Below are positions 1 through 13,000 of a DNA stretch of 64,000 bases, one piece after another (the stretch's first letter is position 1; every line of letters begins with the position of its first letter). The stretch lies in NCBI RefSeq assembly GCF_048771995.1, contig NC_133036.1:18011001-18075000 (forward strand). The letters run 5' to 3'. The translations under genes and the position numbers were made by a program. The stretch comes from Taeniopygia guttata. Lineage: Eukaryota > Chordata > Aves > Passeriformes > Estrildidae. Under the pieces are notes generated by a model. It was given only the letters and a program-made list of their open reading frames with translations. It was not told where the DNA came from and did not search any database.

Positions 1-2465
1 TTAATCTCTTATATCAGGTCAGAAGTATTTGTGAACATGTCAGTTATATCAAGTTCAGGAATGTGGATTTCTCTCTCAGGGTTCTGAAGGTCAGGGTGAC
101 CCCAAGAGAGATCTGAAAGTCTTTGCTTCCCTAGCCTGAATACAGCCAAATAAGAGGTTTGGAATGCTTCTGATTGCGTTTTCAAGGTTGTTTATATCTT
201 CTTATCTATTATATTTTCTCTCTGACCTGCCATGGTCAGAGTACAGTACAGAAGCCATGGCAGTCTGGCCTTGAGTCCCGGGCAGCTCCCACATTATATA
301 CTCAAAACTACATGTACCATCTTTACAGTTCCTGTTCCAATGCCTATCACCTATGTTGGACAGTGTGTCTCTACCTTAAACCAATAGAAAAGTGTCACAA
401 TCACAGCACTATATGGAGGACAAGAAGAACAAGAAGAAGACCAGGACATGCCCAAATCCCTCCATCTTGTCCCCTGAACCCCTTATCTTAAAAACTCCAA
501 AATTCTAAATTTTCCACCCTGTGTCAATTCATCTATCACACTACTCAAACCCTTGTGACTTGTAATTCCTCATACAAAATTGACAGTTTTCCACAGGCTA
601 AAATCGAAGCCACAGGTGGTTTTGACTTCTTGCCAGGGTCTCTGAGACCCCTGCCAGGGCCTCGAGACATCCAGGCCAGCCAGAGGGATGTCCTGGACTC
701 CAACACAGGAAAAATATTTCCGGGCCAATATTAAAAAGTAAGGGGTGCCTTAAAATAGAAGAAGAAACAAAGGATGAAAACATTTTTACTTCTACTTCCT
801 GCAGGATTCTGCACTGTAGGAAAACAGCACAATTCCATCACTCAGTGAAAGCCATGTTTGGGACCCAGCTTTTCACTAGATCTTGAGATGTCACAGTCAC
901 AGTCCCCCTGTACTTCACCACTGTGAATGGGGAGATGGGTTATGATCATTTCCCTCATGACAAAATCATACTACATAAACCAGAATTAGAGCAGGGACCT
1001 AAACCTTATTCCCCAGCACAAGCAACAACAAGAAAGCATTTTAAAAATTCTTTGTACAGTTTCAACTATTAGGTTTTGGATATAATAATCATTTTTCAGA
1101 CACACTCCTGTTTACTTCCACAAATGTATTTGCACAGCACACAAATTTGACAGATGGATTTGGGAAGTTCGCTTTGCTGTGCAAGCAAAATGCAAGCACA
1201 CCATAAACCCCAGCCCTTTTAGAGAGGCACTAAAATGAGGGAGTTTTCTAAATAATTGATTTCTAAACCAACAATTGAACTCTCCTAATAATTACTTTGA
1301 AGAAAGGAGATAAGGTTCAGTTACTGTCTATGCTGGTTGATAATTTAAAAAACTTAATGGAAGATGTTTTTTCTAATAAGAAAGTGAGAATTATAAGCAA
1401 TAAAACCCAGCATGGGATGTGATTATCAGGAGGCAATATTATCCTTGGGCATTTCACTATATAAAAGCCAAGTGCTTCCCATAAATATGTGCATTTCTTA
1501 TTAACCACACCCTTACAAGTTGCCAGATTGATACAGAGCTATTCTTTTTTTTTTAGATTTAAATAGAGATATATCATCTTAGTAAATTGTTTGGGGCTTG
1601 AATATTGTAGCCATGAGATTAATAGAGTTCTATGTTGGAGATGCTAATTGCTTTCTTTCTCATAGGTAATATTTAGACCTTCACACCTCCATTTTCAGGG
1701 GAATGAAATGGTGGTGAGTATCACTCTGGGATAAAATGAATCAATCCCTTCTTAAGACTGACCAATCAATCAGCATTGGAATTGTGCTAGAGCCAACACT
1801 GTCTCTCATTTCTCATTTCATTAGTTACATGGCCAATATGAATAATTTAACTACCTAAGAAAGGCAGCAAAATGGCATTTTTCCTGAGTTATTTCCCAAA
1901 CTATGGCACAACTGGGTGTTGCCAAAAACCTCTTGAGACTTTTTAGGAGGCACAGAGCACTAGAAATCCTTTTAAGGGGAATACACTATAAATATTATCC
2001 TCAAGCACATCACCCATCATCCTTTATCTCTTTCATTCATTCCTTTGTGTTTTGTCCCATCTGAACTGCCTCTTTCAATTTTACATCATCCCTCATTCCC
2101 ACAAACTGCTCCAAGCTCTCCCTTCATCTGCATTAACCCTGGGGAGTGGTAGTGAGGAGCAGATTGCACACCTTTATCCTTTACACAGTAAGGACAAGAT
2201 GGAAATGTATGGCTTCACAGAGAGAATTTGTCCCAGAGTTTTCTGTGAAATATGTGGTTTTTCAATCTGAGTAAGGATTTAGTCCTGTGACCTGGCCATC
2301 CTTTCTGCACTAGGGACAGAAAAGTTACATTATTTTTAGCAGAAGTCTCCCAAGGCAGAAAGGAGTCAGTTCTCCACATCTTACTTTGATAGCATACAAC
2401 TTATGTGGAGCTTGTGACAAAGCATTTCACTGCTTTGGCTTGAGAGTTTTTTATGGAGGAAGTAC
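1..2465. other. Non-coding AT-rich DNA, no gene seen
   Basis: I see no exon, RNA gene or clear transposon here. Open frames are at most about 105 codons, have no recognisable protein features, and fit chance. Short A/T runs such as the T tract near 1,544 are the only low-complexity features. This could be intergenic or intronic. Confidence 0.5.
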
Positions 2466-2880
2466 TGTTGAGCAGCTCAGGAATTTGTCTTCTTCATGTC
2501 TCTGATGCCTTGAGAAGGCTGGCCTAGAACAGAGCCTGGACAGAGTTACAGAATAAAACAGGGATTTGCTAAAAGGCCTCAATGGATCCACCTTGGGCAG
2601 CACAAGAGCCCAGCCAGGCCTACGCCCAAGATGGACCCAGAACGGTCCCAGAATGGACGACCGGTCACAAGGTCTCTCACTTTGATCAGTTCTGGCCCAT
2701 CTGCACATTGGAGTGAATTGTCCAATTCCAGCTTTGGCTTATGAAGTCCCACCCTTCTTGTTTTTCTCTCTTCAGCCCACCATTGTCTGTGCTCTTGGGC
2801 CTGAGATTTGGATCATTTGTCCTTGGTCCCCAGCTAGAGAAGGAATTGTTTTGTCTGCCTGCGCTGTGAAGAGCTCACCA
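2466..2880 (-). mobile_element. LTR-like element (avian endogenous retrovirus), probably solo
   Basis: The block starts with TGTTGAGCAGCTC, then carries aataaaacaggg, a run of 'cccagaa' motifs and 'caaggtctctcactttgatc'. This layout resembles LTRs that are common in songbird genomes. No gag, pol or env coding is attached, so it is probably a solo LTR. The family is recalled from general similarity, not a search. Both ends are approximate and I could not identify a target-site duplication. Confidence 0.5.
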
Positions 2881-3739
2881 TCCCCTCATATGAAGCTCAA
2901 AACTACACACTAAAGCAGCACAGAATCTGAAAAATATAAAAGCTAAAACCTGAGGCATCATTTCAGGCTGGAGCCAGCGCTGGAGGCAGAGCTGAGCCCT
3001 GGCTGGTGGCCGGTGCCAGGACAAGGCTGGAGGAGGAGCAGCCCTGCCATGCCACCAGCCCTGCAGCACACAGGACTGCACTACCCAGCTGCTCCAGGAG
3101 TGCTCCCCACATTCCATGACACCAATTTATCCTCCAAGGAGAACCTGGCCTGCCACATCCCCAGTGTCTGCAATTAGGACACAGAATTCCAATATTACAT
3201 CACGAAAGGGATAATTACAGCTGAGGGTGAGTGCCTGCTGTCATGTTGGTTGCTTTGTGCATATTAATTTGTTGACCTAGTGGTGGCTGGCCAGATCCTG
3301 TCCTTGATCAAAAGGCACACTGAAACACAGCTGAGTATTAAAACAATGGGCTCTATCAGTGCAGTGTTAGCAACCCAGCCCTTCTTAGAAAAAGAAAATG
3401 TAAAAGCAAACACAAACCATACAATCTTACTGGAAATACTTCTGGAATAACAAAGTACAGTGCCTTATACAAGAGTTATGTTTTCACAAATGCCTTTTTT
3501 TAAAAAGAGACAATGTTATTAAGCACAAAGAAACAGAATTTATTTTTCTCTTTTTAAAGACCAGGATTCTGATGAATGAAGGGAGACAATATTTTTAGAA
3601 TCTTTATCTTTGGGTATATTTAGTTTACTGTTAATTAGAAAATCCCAGACTGACTGGCATCAACTCTCAAGTAAATCAGCATTTTCCCCACTAGGTATGT
3701 GCAACATGAATGGCTTTAAACACAGAGAGAGTAGGTTTA
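2881..3739. other. Non-coding DNA between LTR and CR1
   Basis: There is no supported gene. GC-rich sequence near 2,970-3,110 opens a short minus-strand frame with no protein features. The rest is AT-rich. Confidence 0.45.
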
Positions 3740-3955
3740 CATTGGATATTAAGAAGAAATTCTTCCCCTGTGAGGGTGGGGGAGGCACAGGGTGCCCAGA
3801 GCAGCTGTGGCTGGCCCTGGATCCCTGGCAGTGCCCAAGGCCAGGCTGGACACTGGGGCTGGAGCAGCCTGGGACAGTGGGAGGTGTCCCTGCCATGGCA
3901 GGGGTGGCACTGGATGGGCTTTAAGGTCCTTTCCAACCCAAACCTTTCCATGAGT
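3740..3955 (+). mobile_element. CR1 LINE 3' end, plus strand
   Basis: Truncated copy of a CR1 non-LTR retrotransposon. The sequence runs from 'attggatattaagaagaaattcttccc' through 'ggccaggctggacactggggctggagcagcctgg' (positions 3,840-3,873) to 'ggctttaaggtcctttccaaccc'. That is the classical order of the CR1 3' region, ending near the expected 'catgagtctat' tail. It is 5'-truncated, as most genomic CR1 copies are, and codes for nothing. The short frames across 3,610-4,042 are shadows of this repeat. Confidence 0.9.
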
Positions 3956-6900
3956 CTATATTTCTCTAAGTTTAAAACTTTACTAGCTATATGTTTGCTG
4001 TGCCTGCTTAAGAAGTTCTGGAAGGATAGGTCACCAACATAGTTGACATAAACAATTATGGTATAGCAATGACTTATTCTATATTATAAATGACCTCAGA
4101 ACAAAAACTGCAAAGGACATTTCATAGATCATCAAAATGATACACAATGAACCTGCTGTGTGGAAAATGATGTACAGTGGACCATCTCTGCTTTTATTGC
4201 AATAACATCCACAACTTTTTATTAATAAATGTTTAATTAAAAATAGGGCCAGTGGAGTTGTTCTGGACTTAGTCACTCTAGTGGAGCACAGTGATGAGCA
4301 CAGATGTGCAGGAGCAGGAGTGGCATCTGGCCAATAGATCACTCCAGTCACTGGCTCTCAGTTCTATCTCTGAGGCCAATGCTTGTGAGTTTACTGATAT
4401 CATGAAGCACTGTTAGATGCATAAATATCTTGGGCAGGGGAGAATGGTCTCCAGGCCTTCATTGCTCTTTTGGCTGTACTTTCCTACCATGTCATTTTCT
4501 AAATTTTACATTTCCACATTCTGTCCCTCTGACACTGGTTTCAGTCACCTCTCACTAGCACAAGCTGAAGCGTGCAGAGGACTGCAACAAATCCCTCAGA
4601 AGGATGGGGCTCATCCTAAAAACAACAGTACTTGTGTCCCTTTTTACATGTAATCAAGAACTATTTGAGTCCATGCCCATTTATAGAACTTCTTCAGTGG
4701 AGTAGATGATTGATGTCCTAATTTCATTTGGTTCCTAGGGTTAAAGTGTAACACAGTAAGATAATGAATAAAAGTTAAATCCAAAAATATCCCCCTTTGC
4801 CACTTGGGGAATTGTCTGAGTTGTCAATTTCATTAATACCATTAAAGAAAACATTTCCTGGCTACGAATGATGGACATGACTGATGTTATGGGGGCTCTA
4901 CTTTAGCAGTGGGAAATTACATTTGCACTCTGGGGTTTCTACAATGGAAAAAATATTATAAAAGGAAACAAAAAGAAAGTTCAGGGTTTCAGGACAGCAC
5001 ATATTTGCTCTGTCTGTGTGTAGACTATCAATCAGCTTGGAAATTACATAGCTGTGAACAAAGCCAACCATTTCTCAACAGTGACAATCCCCTACTGTCT
5101 TCCAGCAACTGCCCCCAAGCATACACTTCAAAATACAGAAATGGCACATTGCTCATGCACTTTTTGCTTTCTGTGACAAACTTTTTGTCTCGTTTAATGG
5201 CAAAATATACATGCAAGCATGTATATAAAAGACTGTCAGTTGCTTTCTTTGTTTAAAGACCAGGTAGTTTGTGCTTGGCAGAGATTTCTGCTGTTAGCCT
5301 CAATCTCGCCCTTCCCACCTTGCCAGTTCTAGCTTAGTGGTGTGCCTGGGCTGGATAATAGGAGCCATGGGAGTCACTTTATAAAGCCAGGAAATCAAAG
5401 GCAGATGTTAAACACAAATTGTACCAATCAAACAGAGCTTACAAAAGAGTAGAACTCTCTCCTGTAATTCTATTTGAACAAACGTGTCAAATACAGGGAC
5501 TGGTAGAAATATCATCTTCATCAGGTCCCACTCTCATCAGCTGCCCTGCATTTAATCCCTTCCCTGCTCATCAGTGCCATCCCTCGATTGTGAAATCACC
5601 TGGAAAGGCACAATCAAGCCTAACAATCCTTTGCAAAGGGACAGCAAGCTCTGAACTGCCCAGCAGCAGCTTCAGTGTGGCAATTTCCCTGATGACACCT
5701 CCCCAGCAGGTGACCTTAGGAGCTCACTCTGATTTGCTTATGTCCTCTTCCCTATGCCAATCATCCAGTCAAAACTGCAAAATATTCTGTGCTTTGGAGA
5801 TGAAACTGTTAGGGAGAGTGGATGGCACTCCAGATGGATCCCCAGTCTGCTCAGGTGACCAGAGTCAGGCTGAGGCTGCTCAGGCTCTGTGCACACCCAC
5901 ATCCTGATTTCCTCACCCCACTGCCTCCCAGGGTGAAAACTCCTCCAGCAGCTTTCAATTCCAAACATGTTTCTCATTTTATGGGACAAGATAGAGGGCT
6001 CAGCCTGTTCAACCTGCAATGCAGCCTCCAGTCTGGCAGTTACAGATTTGTTGGTTTGTCTTCTTTTGTTCCAATAATATTGGGTTTGCAGTGAATTATA
6101 AATGGAGAATATTATTTCCTAAAAACACCTTAATTTAGCAAAGGGTCTTAGTGACCTGCCTTGGCTGGCTTTTCCCATAGGGTAGGAGCTAGTGGAGTCT
6201 TCAAAGAGATTATTTAAAGGCCACTTAAGTCAACAGGAAGATGGGCATTGAGTATAAACAAAGCCAAGCAGTGAGCTGGGCAAACATCTAAATATTACTG
6301 AAGTGTCCTCTGTTAGGGTGACTCCACCTGTCACGTTTGTAGCATTTCTGAGAACTGTAATTGGGCCTGAGAAAGCTGAAAACAACAGCACAGCTTTGTA
6401 GCTGAAATGCACTGAAAGTGTAGAGAGCTTGTGCAACCCGAAGCATTGGCCTAATGCCTTTTGTTTTTAGAACCATAAAGGGAAGAGCAAGTCAACTTCT
6501 GCCTTTGCCAAGTGCAATGCCTTGGCTGTATTTAATAGAAGAAAGTCTAAGCTATTCTGCATGTTTAAGTCCATAAAAATAAGATTGTTGCTGAGCCATG
6601 GCCTTATGCTGCATCTAAAACTTGACTTAGTGTGCTTTTAGTGGTAGAAAAAGAAATTATAAATCCAGCTGGTTTTGGTAATATGGGTGATGCCTGTAAA
6701 ATACTTTTGTTTTATTAAAAATATTTACCAAAAAAAAAAAAAAAAAACCCAAAACAAACAGAAGGAAAATGCTATTCCAGAACAGCCATAATAGGAAATT
6801 GATTTTGAACCCTTATATTGTGATTGCCAAAAACATAATTTCAGTAATCCTGGTTCTGATTGTACCTTAATTTTCTACAAGTGTAGTTCCATTTATTTAA

Positions 6901-9881
6901 GTGGAACCATCTTGTTTTGTTCTCATTAAACAAATCCAAAATCTAGTGAGACAGAAAATTTTAAAGCTTTATTCAAAGCTCATTGAAGTCAATGAGATAC
7001 TACCCCTTGACATAAAGCAACCCAAATAATTTCAGAATTTGTACTAATAGCTGAAATTCGTTACACCAGTTGTATACCTGTTTAACTTCATTGATTTCAA
7101 ATGCCTTACTGTGAGTGTTAGGTTAATTATTTCTAGTGTGAGGCAAGGCTTTCAAAATCACCATGGGAGGAGTAAGTTCAAATGTAGCACAAAACTACAG
7201 TTAAAGAACAGATTTCTCAATTTTCTCCAGTTTAGCATCAGTCCTCATGTGACCCCATCCTATTGCTTAATTCACTTTAAAAATCCGCTCTGATTTCCCA
7301 GTGATGAAGGCTTAGCAGAACAGAACATTGTTTTGCTTTAGGTCTGGTCCAGGGAAATACAGTGTTTTAAAATCTCTAAACGTGCTGTGTTGAACACATT
7401 GCATTTTTGTTTTTCCTTCATTACTGTTTTCAGTCTCAGTGATGCTCTTGAGCTAAACCCATGATAGCTCTCAACCTCTCACCCTTTCAGAAGAAGGAAT
7501 GTCCCTGGGAAAAACACTTCTTAGAAAAAAGATTTTGGTTTATCAGTAATCTGACTTTTTAGCATTTTATTGTATTGGCAAGATGTAGCAAATATTAGAT
7601 ATCATTAACAATCACACCAGGATAAATTTGTGACACATCAGCCATGTAGAGCTCGATCCTGCTGTTGTGCTGGAACTGCATCCCACAGTGACCTTTGTCC
7701 TTGTCACATGAGCTCAGGACGTGCCTGAGGGACTGCAGAGCACTGATTCACAATTTCAGAGGGAAGGACATGATACCTGCTAGCCAAAAAAACCACTCAT
7801 CTCCACCTCGCCCATCCTCACTTGAGACCTGGGCAGATCTTGCACAGATTGATGCATCTGCACAGCTGCTCATCATAATGCTTTGGCTGTTCCTCTCAGC
7901 TATGGAGAAAATATGCCTGCATTTTACTGCTGGGGCTGGTGGAAATTTGATTGTAAAACAACATTGCAGAAAATCTCCCTGAACACAAACTCCCCACCTC
8001 AAATCCTTTCTAGCCAACCCGCCTCATCCCCTTGTGTTCTTACCCGGATCTTCCTAAAAGGACATGCTGTTCTTAAAGGACTTTTCCATTTGAATCTGCA
8101 GTGTCTATAGTGCAAATAAACAATTTTGGCCAGTTCCAGACCTGCATTTAGAGCGAGGTGTTTCAGACTCACTTTGGGCTGACCCAGCCCTGCACTGAGC
8201 ATCCCTGCCAGCAGCTCGCAGACATCACCCCCTGAGCCCTGGGCAGCAGCACAGCTCACCTTCCCCAGCCTTCTGAGCCTGCCCACCAGCAGCTCCCTAG
8301 ATAATGAGATAGATAACATTTTCCTCCATTATTCAAAGTTTGAAAGTTCTTCCTTGCAATTTGGTAAAGGTAAACATTAGGCTGGCCTGTCTGACAGAGA
8401 AGACTGGGACCTTTGTAACCTGTTCTCCATCTGCAGGTGTAACTTCTCTTGACTTTGGAAGTTTTTGTTGCACAGGCATCTTGGGATTTTCCCCTTAAAC
8501 AACCAATTGTAGTCTCTTGAACCTCAATTAATGGTACTCATATTTAAATAATGTATGTTCACATTTTTAAATTTTCAAATGTGTCATGCTGGAAATTCAA
8601 GATTTAGCCGGCAGATAGTTTAAAGAAATTACTTTACATGCAGTGGTTCATTTAAATTATAAGTACCCATTACTCTCTATTTCATTTTTAACAAGTTCAT
8701 CATCCACTTAAAGAAATGCCAGACAGCTCAGGTTGGAAAACTGATTTCTCTGGCATATGCAAAGTTGGACTCTTTGCAGTTTGGGTTTCATAATCGGAGC
8801 AGAAACATATTAAGGGTAGGTGTCATATTCCTCGATGTTTGCAAAAACTGTCAGAAACCTGCATGCATTATGGACTTTTGTTACATTACAATCTTCCAGC
8901 TCTCAAAGCAATTTATGTGCATATGCAGGACCAGTTCTTAACTTGAGCTCTTAACTCAGGTAACCCCTGTGGGTTTCTGCAGCATCTTACCTTAATAAGG
9001 ACTTCCAGATTCAATCCCTGAAAATAAAAGGAAAAATTCTATGGACTGAATATATTTTACAGTGAATAATTATTTAGGGAATTCAATATTAAAATATTGT
9101 TTTAGAACTGTCGGGACCATTGGAATATCAAACCAGAATCTGGCTAAGTAATATTTGTATTAGCCTAGCATTGCTGTTTCTATACACTAAAGAGATAAGT
9201 GGTACAGATTTTATTTCTTTTCTTTTCCATTTTTTATGCTTTCTCTAAGAATAGCTTGACTCAGAGGGCACTAAGACAAAAGATATTTGTTTTAATCTTT
9301 GACAATATGTTCCTTTATGCTGTAGGTTTAAGGGAGTCTAAAACACTGAAGGAAGATTTTGAAAAGTGTTTTGCCTCCAAATGATGTTGCTGGGCCCCTG
9401 GTGGGCTTCTCAGAAGTGCTGAGATGCCTGACCCAATGTTTTCTACATTTCTCCTTCTGCAAACCAAGTTCTTCCTCTGCAGCTGCCAGTTGATGGTAGG
9501 TCAGGTTCTGACCCCCCACCACTGAAAAGACTGCAGGAGCAGAGTAAAACAACTATTTTGGATTCATTGCAAGAAATGCCTGCTGTGATTTTAGGGGTAC
9601 TTAACAACCTTTAGAATTCATCTTGTGTCAAGATTCAGGGAAAATCACAGGCCTGTTGTCTGAGATGAACCAATAATAAGGTTCTTGGTTGAAGGAAAAA
9701 ACAGGTAGAATTAATTAAATTTTAATGAAATTTTCAGTCTTCACAATGAAGGATCACTGCCAAACTTTGTAAGTGCTTCCTCTGCTCACGGGAGCAGTGG
9801 GAGAAAAGTGACCACGGGAGAGGTAAATAACCACATCAAATAACTTTGTTTGTAACTGGTTATTGCAATTGTATTGATATA
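3956..9881. other. Non-coding AT-rich DNA, no gene seen
   Basis: Nearly 6 kb without a supported gene. The longest frame (5,419-5,907, plus, 162 codons) is serine-rich and has no family resemblance, flanking splice sites or promoter that I can recognise. Its length fits chance in a window of this size. A run of 18 A lies at 6,730-6,747. No RNA gene was recognised. Confidence 0.5.
6730..6747. repeat. Poly(A) tract, 18 bp
   Basis: An uninterrupted A run is followed by 'cccaaaacaaaca'. No source gene is recognisable upstream, so there is no basis for calling it a retrogene tail. Confidence 0.85.
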
Positions 9882-10030
9882 GGATCATAGAATAATGGAA
9901 TTATTTGGGTGGGAAGGGACCTTAAAGCTCATCCCATTCCACACCCTGCCATGGACAGGGACATCTTCCACTATTCCTGGTTGCTCCAAACCCTGTTCAA
10001 CCTGGCCTTGGTCACTGCCACTCCCAGTGC
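9882..10030 (-). mobile_element. CR1 LINE 3' end, minus strand
   Basis: Reverse-complement CR1 tail. 'atcatagaataatggaattatttgggtgggaagggaccttaaagctcatcc' (9,882-9,933) is followed by 'ccatggacagggacatcttccac' and 'ggttgctccaaaccctgttcaacctggcc' (9,980-10,009). This is the same motif order as the copy near 3.8 kb, in the opposite orientation, and it is 5'-truncated. It marks the DNA as sauropsid and most probably avian. Confidence 0.92.
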
Positions 10031-13000
10031 ACATCATATAAACACCCAGCAGCACAGAAGCTTTAGAATTCTGCTGATGAATAAGTTCATGCCCATATTT
10101 CTAAGACTTAGTTATCCTTGTTAACACAGTTTCTGTTTCTCCTGCCAATGATTTCAGTGTAACTGTCTACTCACCCATGGAAGTCAGCTTCTCAGGGTTC
10201 AAGTTCATGAACTATGCCAATTCTTAATAAATAGAAGCTTCCCTAGACTTTTAATTGCTTTGAAGAACCCCTAGGAGAGAGCATTTCCATTCCTCTGCCT
10301 TTAGTTTGCTGATCAGCCATGTGCAATCTGGCCTTAAACTGGCAGCATGATCCTCTTTTTCCCAAAGTGGAGGACTTTTGCAATCAGCTGCTTCTATTTA
10401 TGTAGACAATAACAGGCATGATCAATGAATAGCACTTAGGCTCTCTTTTAAGACAGAGCTATTTTCAGCTGTTGCACAAAGAGCTGCTTGTCACCATCTT
10501 CCTGGTGTTTGCCAGCTCAGCATTACCCCAGCAGGCACAAAACAGGAAACAGGGCAGGCAGTGGGAGCACAGAATTGTCCTGTTTGTGTCCCTGCCCTGC
10601 CCCTGGTAGGAGGCACTGGCAGAACCAGACCCACACTTAGTGGCAAAACACCACAGACACTGAAACGTGAATTCTGCAGCACTGGAGAGGAGCTGGATCC
10701 ATTTTCCACTTGGGATAGATTTAAGGTTCAGGACTGTGGATTAAAAGGCACAGACAACTATAAACTCTGGGTCAGATATTAGAAGCAGCCTTTGATTGTA
10801 AGGAGGTATTTTAGGGTAAATCAGGAAGCCAATGTGGGGACCTCTCCATTCCATGGCAGCCAGGGTTTCATTCACACCCTTCCACTGGCAAGAGGCAGTG
10901 TTTGTCTCAGGGATTTATGGGTGTGGATGGTCGAACAAGAATGTTGCACCCCATCTGTCTGACTCTCTGTCTCTCTATCTTCCTCTCCCACCCCAAAGGA
11001 ACATGTCCACAAACAATATGATGAGCTGCAGTGTAATTCTCTTTTTTGCCATTATTGATATGCTGGGCAGTCATTGCTCACACATGCAGAACAGACAGAA
11101 GGTACATGGCTGAAAAAATTCAGATTATATGATTTTGGTATCTGTAAGTACCCATTTAGACCTATACTGTCGTGACTTCAGCTATGCCCAAACATATGTA
11201 TAATTCATTCGGCTTCATCTTGCGCCTTCAGCTCCTGAGTAACTTGTCAGGTTTTATTCTTGGTCAATATATCAGGAGCAATGATGTTCTGTGCATAAGA
11301 TTAAAACAGGATAAATGATATTTAGTGATAATTTAAAAAAAAATCTTCAGTGGGCACAGATTCTCTTCCAATCTGTTCTGGTTTTGCTTTTGGCAATAAA
11401 ATTTTATTGTAGCATAGGCATTCTCTTCTGAAAGAAATAAGCCTTATTCATCTTCCCTCCTTTTGGTAGTGCCAAGAATAAGTTTAATAGATAATGCAGA
11501 AAGTTAATTTCAAAGAAGTTACTTAAAAATACACCAGGTGAAGGTATGCATTAGAAAGCCAGTCCCATTTCAGGTCCTTTAATGTAAAAACACCACACCA
11601 CAGCATTTCAGGGGTCACCTCGAAGCAGGGGATGCTGCTGCAGGTTCTTGCAGCTGGCTCCACACCAGTGTCCCCTGTCACTCACCTGGAAAAGGGGACA
11701 CCTCTTGGTAGCTGTGCTCAGTACAGGACAGCAAGGCTGGGGCCATCACAACATGCTGGGGTGGGGTGGGGTTGTCTTCTGGGGTCTGCCCACAGGTTCA
11801 ATTGTAGGAAGTCTGCATAAAGGTGTCATGGACCCACTAGGACTGCTAACAAATTCTCTCATCAGACTGAGGATACTCATACTTCGATTTAGATAGATTT
11901 CACTTCATAGAATAAGCAGAAAGTCTTGAAAAAACATGTAGTTTTTGTGTGTGAACATTCAGGGAAAGGTTAGAGAATAATGACTCATTTGTGATGGCTC
12001 CAGCCTGACTCTGTTCAGTTTTGGCAGAAGGTTCTGCTCACTTCTGTCACTGAATCCTAACTCTTCATATTACACTTTCTGTGGGAGATCTGTGGTAACA
12101 TGATTGCTAATAAGATATTGTTCTTTTTTCTTTGTCAGTTCTTCAGAGAAAGGACAGATACTTGAAATTTTTTTTAAGACGTCTTTCTAAGAGAGTACAA
12201 ATTAATGTGGAATCTATCAAATGAGAGGGAAGCTAAAAGGGAATGAAGGGAGTGAAGCTAAATGTGCTCGCAGTAGGTTTTCTTTTTCTTGCAAAGAAAG
12301 GTGACAGCTACGAAGGGAATAGCTCTGGGACATGATCCTTGCAGGCTCTGTCTGCAACACCTGCACGTACAGAGCCTACAGACATCATCTTGAACAGCCT
12401 GAATAAAGACCAGGCTGATCTGCAGCTTCTATGATAGACTGACTTCAGTGTGAGCTATTTATAAATCATTCTTTCATTCTCAACAATGCTTTGGCTGGAG
12501 CCAGAAAGGACAGAACTCCTGGCAGCCTGGCCCCTTGCCTAGTGTGCTGTGACTGGCATGTAATCTGTCACTCCCCATCATCTGTGGGGTGGTGATAGGA
12601 AAATAATGCTCCTCAGCTTGCCTTAGATCACACATTACTCTCCTGAATACAGCTCCCTAAAGCTGTGAAATGGCCTTTAGAAAGTGTCTTTGTTCATTTT
12701 TTCATACTGAAGAATGGGAATAAATGATAAACAGGCTGGAGGGAAGGAAAGCAACACACACATTAGAGACCTGATGAGAGAAATTGGCCACAAGTGAGAC
12801 TTCGGTGTGATCCGATGACCTTTCTGTGAAGAAAACCTGTGGTGAATAGGAGAGGCAGAGAGGTGCAAGAGCTGGTCTGGGCACTGGCTGTGAATTGCAT
12901 TTCCTGAGCTTTAATCAGGGTTTAACCAGTCATGTTCAGTTTATCCCTAGGAAATCAGTCTCCTTCCACCTCTCCACTCTTTAGAAAATAAAATTCCCCA

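Noticed and set aside
3610-4042. Overlapping frames of about 80-110 codons on both strands
   Set aside because: They read through the CR1 3' end, which is non-coding; their length reflects the GC-rich repeat.
5419-5907. 162-codon plus-strand frame
   Set aside because: It is the longest frame outside the array, but it is serine-rich, lacks splice sites or recognisable features, and its length is within chance for a window this size.
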